From Candidatus Woesearchaeota archaeon (lineage in GTDB: Archaea; Nanobdellota; Nanobdellia; Woesearchaeales; GW2011-AR4), in the NCBI GenBank assembly GCA_016181325.1, contig JACOZO010000052.1, forward strand, positions 1 to 7,661: a stretch of DNA of 7,661 nucleotides, read 5' to 3'. Below, piece after piece: positions 4,886 to 7,661 of this stretch (within the stretch, counting starts at the first letter, position 1; every line of letters starts with the position of its first letter). A model generated the notes under the pieces. The model saw only the letters and a list, made by a program, of their open reading frames with translations. It was not told the origin of the DNA and ran no database searches. A program made the position numbers and the translations under genes.

Positions 4886-6172
4886 ATGGATTACCAACAA
4901 ATCATTGTCCAATGGAAGGAATTTGATGTGCCCGAAACACTTCCCAGGGACAAGAATATTGATTTAAATTCAGACTTCATAATAACAATAACAGGGCCAA
5001 GGAGGGCCGGAAAAACTTTTTTTTGTTTTCAATTGATAAATCAGCTTAAAATAAGGATATCCAAAGAAAATATGCTCTATCTGAATTTTGAAGATGAAAA
5101 ATTACTGGGCATTGAAGCAAAGGATCTAGATAAATTGATGGAAGCTTTTTATGAGCTGTCAACAGTAGAAAAGAACCAGAATATATACCTCTTCCTTGAT
5201 GAGATCCAGAATGTCAAGAATTGGGATAATTGGGTAAGGAGGATTTATGACACCCAAAAGAGAATAAAACTGATATTAACCGGCTCAAGCTCCAAGCTGT
5301 TAAGCAGGGAGATATCAACAAGCTTAAGGGGAAGGTCCATTAACGTAGAAATTTTTCCATTAAGCTTTAAGGAACTGTTAGCATGGGACAAGATACCTTA
5401 TAATTTAAAAACAATTTCCCACAGCAAAGAAAAAATAGGGATAAAAAAGAGGTTTCATAAATTTTTGGCTGATGGGAGCTATCCGGCTATAATAAAAGAT
5501 AATAATCTAAAGGAAAATATACTTCAGACTTATTATGAATCCATGATATTTAAGGATGTTATAGAGAGAAATGACATAAAAGAGATAAAAAAATTAAGAG
5601 TGCTTGCAAATCTGCTTTTTGAATCGGCAACCAAGGAAATTTCTTATAATAACCTTATGAATAAGTTAAAATCCCTGGGATTCAATATAAGCAAAAATAC
5701 CATTATAAACTATATCTCTTATTTTGAAGACGCTTATTTATTTTTTCAGAACCTAAAGTATGAATATTCCATAACCAAGCAGCTAGGGGCTGTCAAAAAA
5801 GTATATTGCATTGATAATGGCTTATTAAATGCTGTCAGCTTCAAATTTTCCAAGGATACAGGAAAACTGCTTGAGAATTTAGTATTCATAGAACTAAAAA
5901 GACGCGGCAATGAAATATATTATTTCAGAAAGACTAATGAATGCGACTTTTTAATTAAAAGGAAGAATAAGATTACAGGAGCAATGCAAGTCACAAAAAA
6001 ACTGGACGAAGAAAATTCAAAAAGAGAGATAAACGGGCTGTTGGAGGCCATGAAAGAGCATAACCTGAAAGAAGGGATGATACTAACAGAAGACGAAGAG
6101 CAGGAAAAGGCTATAGGGGGAAAAAAGATTAAAATAATTCCAGTCTGGAAATGGCTGCTTAAGGGCGTATAA
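4886..6172 (+). CDS. AAA+ ATPase with nuclease-like C-terminus (AAA_14/DUF4143, COG1373-like)
   Basis: A 428-residue protein from ATG 4886. The in-frame TTG at 4874 would add four residues but is a poorer start. The N-terminal ATPase module has Walker A GPRRAGKT (37-44), Walker B IYLFLDEIQ with D105 and E106, a sensor-like LTGSSSKLL (131-139), and an arginine-rich SLRGRS (146-151) followed by the family-typical EIFPLSFKELL. A helical, winged-helix-like middle (about 180-300) leads to a C-terminal region with the order of a restriction-endonuclease-like fold: E330 in KLLENLVFIEL, YYFRKTNECDFLI with E352 and D354, then AMQVTKK with Q368 and K371. That matches DUF4143 proteins, whose biological role is not settled. 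The gene is clearly AT-rich (25% GC by hand count over 5401-5460) and stands alone, suggesting an accessory or transferred gene. No partner gene is adjacent. Confidence 0.87.
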   Translation: MDYQQIIVQWKEFDVPETLPRDKNIDLNSDFIITITGPRRAGKTFFCFQLINQLKIRISKENMLYLNFEDEKLLGIEAKDLDKLMEAFYELSTVEKNQNIYLFLDEIQNVKNWDNWVRRIYDTQKRIKLILTGSSSKLLSREISTSLRGRSINVEIFPLSFKELLAWDKIPYNLKTISHSKEKIGIKKRFHKFLADGSYPAIIKDNNLKENILQTYYESMIFKDVIERNDIKEIKKLRVLANLLFESATKEISYNNLMNKLKSLGFNISKNTIINYISYFEDAYLFFQNLKYEYSITKQLGAVKKVYCIDNGLLNAVSFKFSKDTGKLLENLVFIELKRRGNEIYYFRKTNECDFLIKRKNKITGAMQVTKKLDEENSKREINGLLEAMKEHNLKEGMILTEDEEQEKAIGGKKIKIIPVWKWLLKGV

Positions 6173-6278
6173 AATAAATTTGAATGGTGCTAAAGAAAAG
6201 CTGAAAAAGAGTTAAGTGCGTCTGATACTAATGGGGGCTTGTTAAAGCAAATCCGGTATAGAAAAGTCCAGATAATAA

Positions 6279-6297
6279 TATGCATTCTTAATGCATA
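6279..6297. other. Perfect 8-bp hairpin in the interval after the ATPase gene
   Basis: TATGCATT and AATGCATA flank the loop CTT. It lies 106 bp after the ATPase stop and is followed by an A/T-only stretch (ATTTAAATAAAAA). It might mark the transcript end, or be a palindrome of the kind found at ends of IS200/IS605 elements, but no transposase remnant is seen beside it. Confidence 0.45.
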
Positions 6298-6344
6298 ATT
6301 TAAATAAAAAATGTGTATTACTAATATTGCCGAAGGCGGATTGA

Positions 6345-6469
6345 ATAATATACTATAAAAAGCTTCAGAATGCTAAGGTATTGCGAGAGTCAATAAAGGC
6401 TATAAAGTTGACTTGTCGAAAATTGACGGGGAGATTGATAATTTCCTGAAAGGGCAGAATGCTGGTTAA
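6345..6469 (+). pseudogene. Probable C-terminal remnant of a frameshifted gene
   Basis: Two overlapping open stretches read as one protein if a frameshift is allowed near 6396-6401. The first (frame of 6345) gives YYKKLQNAKVLRESIKA. The second (frame of 6398) gives YKVDLSKIDGEIDNFLKG and ends at TAA 6467-6469. Both have coding-like amino acid composition, and neither has a sensible start codon or ribosome binding site. I do not recognise the parent family. It may equally be chance, because the segments are only about 20-25 codons each. Confidence 0.35.
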
Positions 6470-6548
6470 ATCATTTTCGTTTAAACAAAAATCAGTTGAA
6501 AATCTGCAAAAAATAAATACTTGCAGGTTTATCATAAAAGAAAACTAG

Positions 6549-6601
6549 GCCGGAAAAGGGTGGGCATTGCGACTAAGGATAGACACCCGGCAAGAGCAAT
6601 G
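6549..6601. other. GC-rich structured island, possible non-coding RNA or 3' element
   Basis: In otherwise AT-rich DNA this stretch holds GGGTG (6558-6562) complementary to CACCC (6584-6588), and CATTGC (6565-6570) complementary to GCAATG (6596-6601). The two helices interlock as in an H-type pseudoknot, or they are mutually exclusive alternatives. GCCGG (6549-6553) can also pair with CCGGC (6587-6591). On the plus strand a short basic frame (GRKRVGIATKDRHPARAM, ending at TAA 6616-6618) runs through it. On the minus strand it lies just downstream of the gene ending at 6624 and is followed by a T-rich stretch, so it could be that gene's terminator. I cannot match it to tRNA, 5S, SRP or RNase P RNA. 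Confidence 0.35.
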
Positions 6602-6623
6602 AGGCGACGCAGCAGGTAAGTGA

Positions 6624-7661
6624 TCAGCCGGTTTTTCCAGGTGGGGGGAGATGCCGAATATCAAGTAGTCTATAAGCATCCTTATCCCAGATTCCATTTG
6701 GATTGAGTTTAAAATAAACATCACCCTTTCTCAAATGCATTGCAATAATATACCTCTCGGGTCCTTCTTTGCCAAGATTGGTGACGAGACCCCTTAACAC
6801 TTCTAATCCTTCCAAACCCCCTATTCCATACAAACGCCATCTTTCTCTCCTTCCCTCTGTTTGTATGCCTCCTTCTCTTATTGTTATATAACAAATCATT
6901 GCATCAGGTTCATCCATTATTTTCACTTTTGCATAAACCCTGTCAGGAAGTGTACAGGGATCCCTTAATAATCTGTACACTAATTGTTTCTTGGTAAGGG
7001 GCTCAAAAGCAGGGGGGGCTGCCAGCACTGGAGGCCTGGGCGGCTTGCCGGCTGCGGAGAGGGATTTGCCATAAGCACCCGAAATGCTGACTAGGACATC
7101 CTCGTCTAAACCCCCATGTTTCGCTAACCATTCTAGTGAATCATCTAGCGTAAAATTTTCACTGCCCCTAATATTGTACCTATGCCCTGCAGCAATATTT
7201 GCACCATACAATATCTGTCTGGCTGCAACAAGGCCGGTATTAGCATATCGACCATCGAATTCTTTAAGGGAGTTGCGACCTTTAGAAGTGCCTTCCACAT
7301 CTATTGGCGAGTTTCTTCTTACCGGGTAAACACTGCTGCCTGTATTGCTTAGATGCATCAGCCTAATGAGCTCAATAGCTTCCTTGCTGAATGAGTCGTC
7401 CTTGCCAAGAATGGCTGTGCTGTGCCCCAAATATCCTTCAGCTATGGCTTTTTTATCCCTGTCGTGCAAATCTACCATCAAAGATGTGATGGATAAATAA
7501 GCAGCCAAAGTCATCCGGTCCAGCGTGGCTTGATCACTAATGCCGTGCATTTTAGCGGCTTTGAGGGAGCGAAGCAGGTTACTCGTGGCTATCGAGACAT
7601 ACTTCTCTCTCTTAGACACATTTGACATGTCCTTGTGCATGGCCTCAGCTTCTTTAGTAAT
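6624..7661 (-). CDS. Hypothetical two-domain protein, 5' end outside the window
   Basis: The frame is open to the window edge (at least 345 codons). An ATG at 7640 would give 338 residues, but seven further codons without a stop lie upstream, so the true start may be outside. I do not recognise the protein. Numbered from ATG 7640, residues 1-190 look mainly helical, with no signal peptide or membrane helix. Residues about 198-214 form a Pro/Ala-rich linker (GKPPRPPVLAAPPAFEP). Residues about 215-338 look alpha/beta, with strands around VYAKVKIMDEP, MICYITIREGG, YIIAMHLRKGD and VYFKLNPNGIW. The C-terminal half is rich in Arg and Gly. The linker suggests two independently folding units. It converges on the plus-strand ATPase gene across a 450-bp remnant-bearing interval, so no operon partner is visible in the window. 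Confidence 0.72.
   Translation of the reverse strand: MTKEAEAMHKDMSNVSKREKYVSIATSNLLRSLKAAKMHGISDQATLDRMTLAAYLSITSLMVDLHDRDKKAIAEGYLGHSTAILGKDDSFSKEAIELIRLMHLSNTGSSVYPVRRNSPIDVEGTSKGRNSLKEFDGRYANTGLVAARQILYGANIAAGHRYNIRGSENFTLDDSLEWLAKHGGLDEDVLVSISGAYGKSLSAAGKPPRPPVLAAPPAFEPLTKKQLVYRLLRDPCTLPDRVYAKVKIMDEPDAMICYITIREGGIQTEGRRERWRLYGIGGLEGLEVLRGLVTNLGKEGPERYIIAMHLRKGDVYFKLNPNGIWDKDAYRLLDIRHLPPPGKTG

Larger units (their letters stand above)
6173..6623. other. Gene-poor interval of about 450 bp with remnants
   Basis: No intact gene was found on either strand. The left part is AT-rich, holds many stops and carries a strong small hairpin (6279-6297). The middle carries a probable frameshifted gene tail (6345-6469). 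The right part (about 6546-6623) is abruptly GC-rich and contains several complementary segments. The mix of short open stretches with protein-like composition and frequent stops suggests decay of a former gene or insertion of foreign sequence. Confidence 0.6.

Overview
The window looks like a piece of an archaeal chromosome, most likely from a small-genome DPANN-type lineage such as Woesearchaeota or Pacearchaeota. That placement is inference. It rests on A-box (TATA) promoters with A-rich BRE-like flanks, TATA-to-start spacings that imply leaderless mRNAs, a C-terminally anchored Ig-like surface protein of archaeal style, and a small RHH/PIN gene pair. UGA and UAA both serve as stops, so the standard code applies.

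Layout. At the left edge an 85-bp structured repeat (13-97) overlaps the stop codon of a phosphohexomutase gene (GlmM/phosphomannomutase type, minus strand, 90-1514). Upstream of it on the same strand is a 131-codon gene of unknown function (1586-1981). A divergent promoter region (about 1982-2091) separates this from a plus-strand surface glycoprotein candidate (2092-3573), which has a signal peptide, Ig-like beta domains, an acidic linker and a C-terminal membrane anchor. Next comes an RHH antitoxin-like and PIN toxin-like pair with overlapping genes (3714-4485). A second, inverted copy of the 85-bp repeat follows (4527-4611).

Right of that copy the sequence looks accessory. There is a small two-helix membrane ORF interrupted by one UGA (4611-4805). 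A visibly AT-rich AAA+ ATPase with a nuclease-like C-terminus of the AAA_14/DUF4143 (COG1373) kind follows (4886-6172). Then comes a 450-bp gene-poor stretch holding an apparent frameshifted gene remnant and a GC-rich structured island. An unrecognised minus-strand gene runs off the right edge (6624-7661). By hand count, bases 5401-5460 in the ATPase are 25% GC and bases 2881-2940 in the surface-protein gene are 58% GC. These are single-line samples, but they agree with a transferred or fast-evolving right half.

How the parts relate. The phosphohexomutase would make sugar-phosphate precursors for glycans, and its neighbour encodes a surface protein with several N-glycosylation sequons. A link through cell-envelope glycosylation is plausible but not shown. 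The clearest unexplained signal is the 85-bp repeat. Both copies fold as a three-way junction, both lie directly after the 3' end of a gene in the same sense orientation, and the only difference between them keeps the outer stem paired as G-U in the sense RNA.
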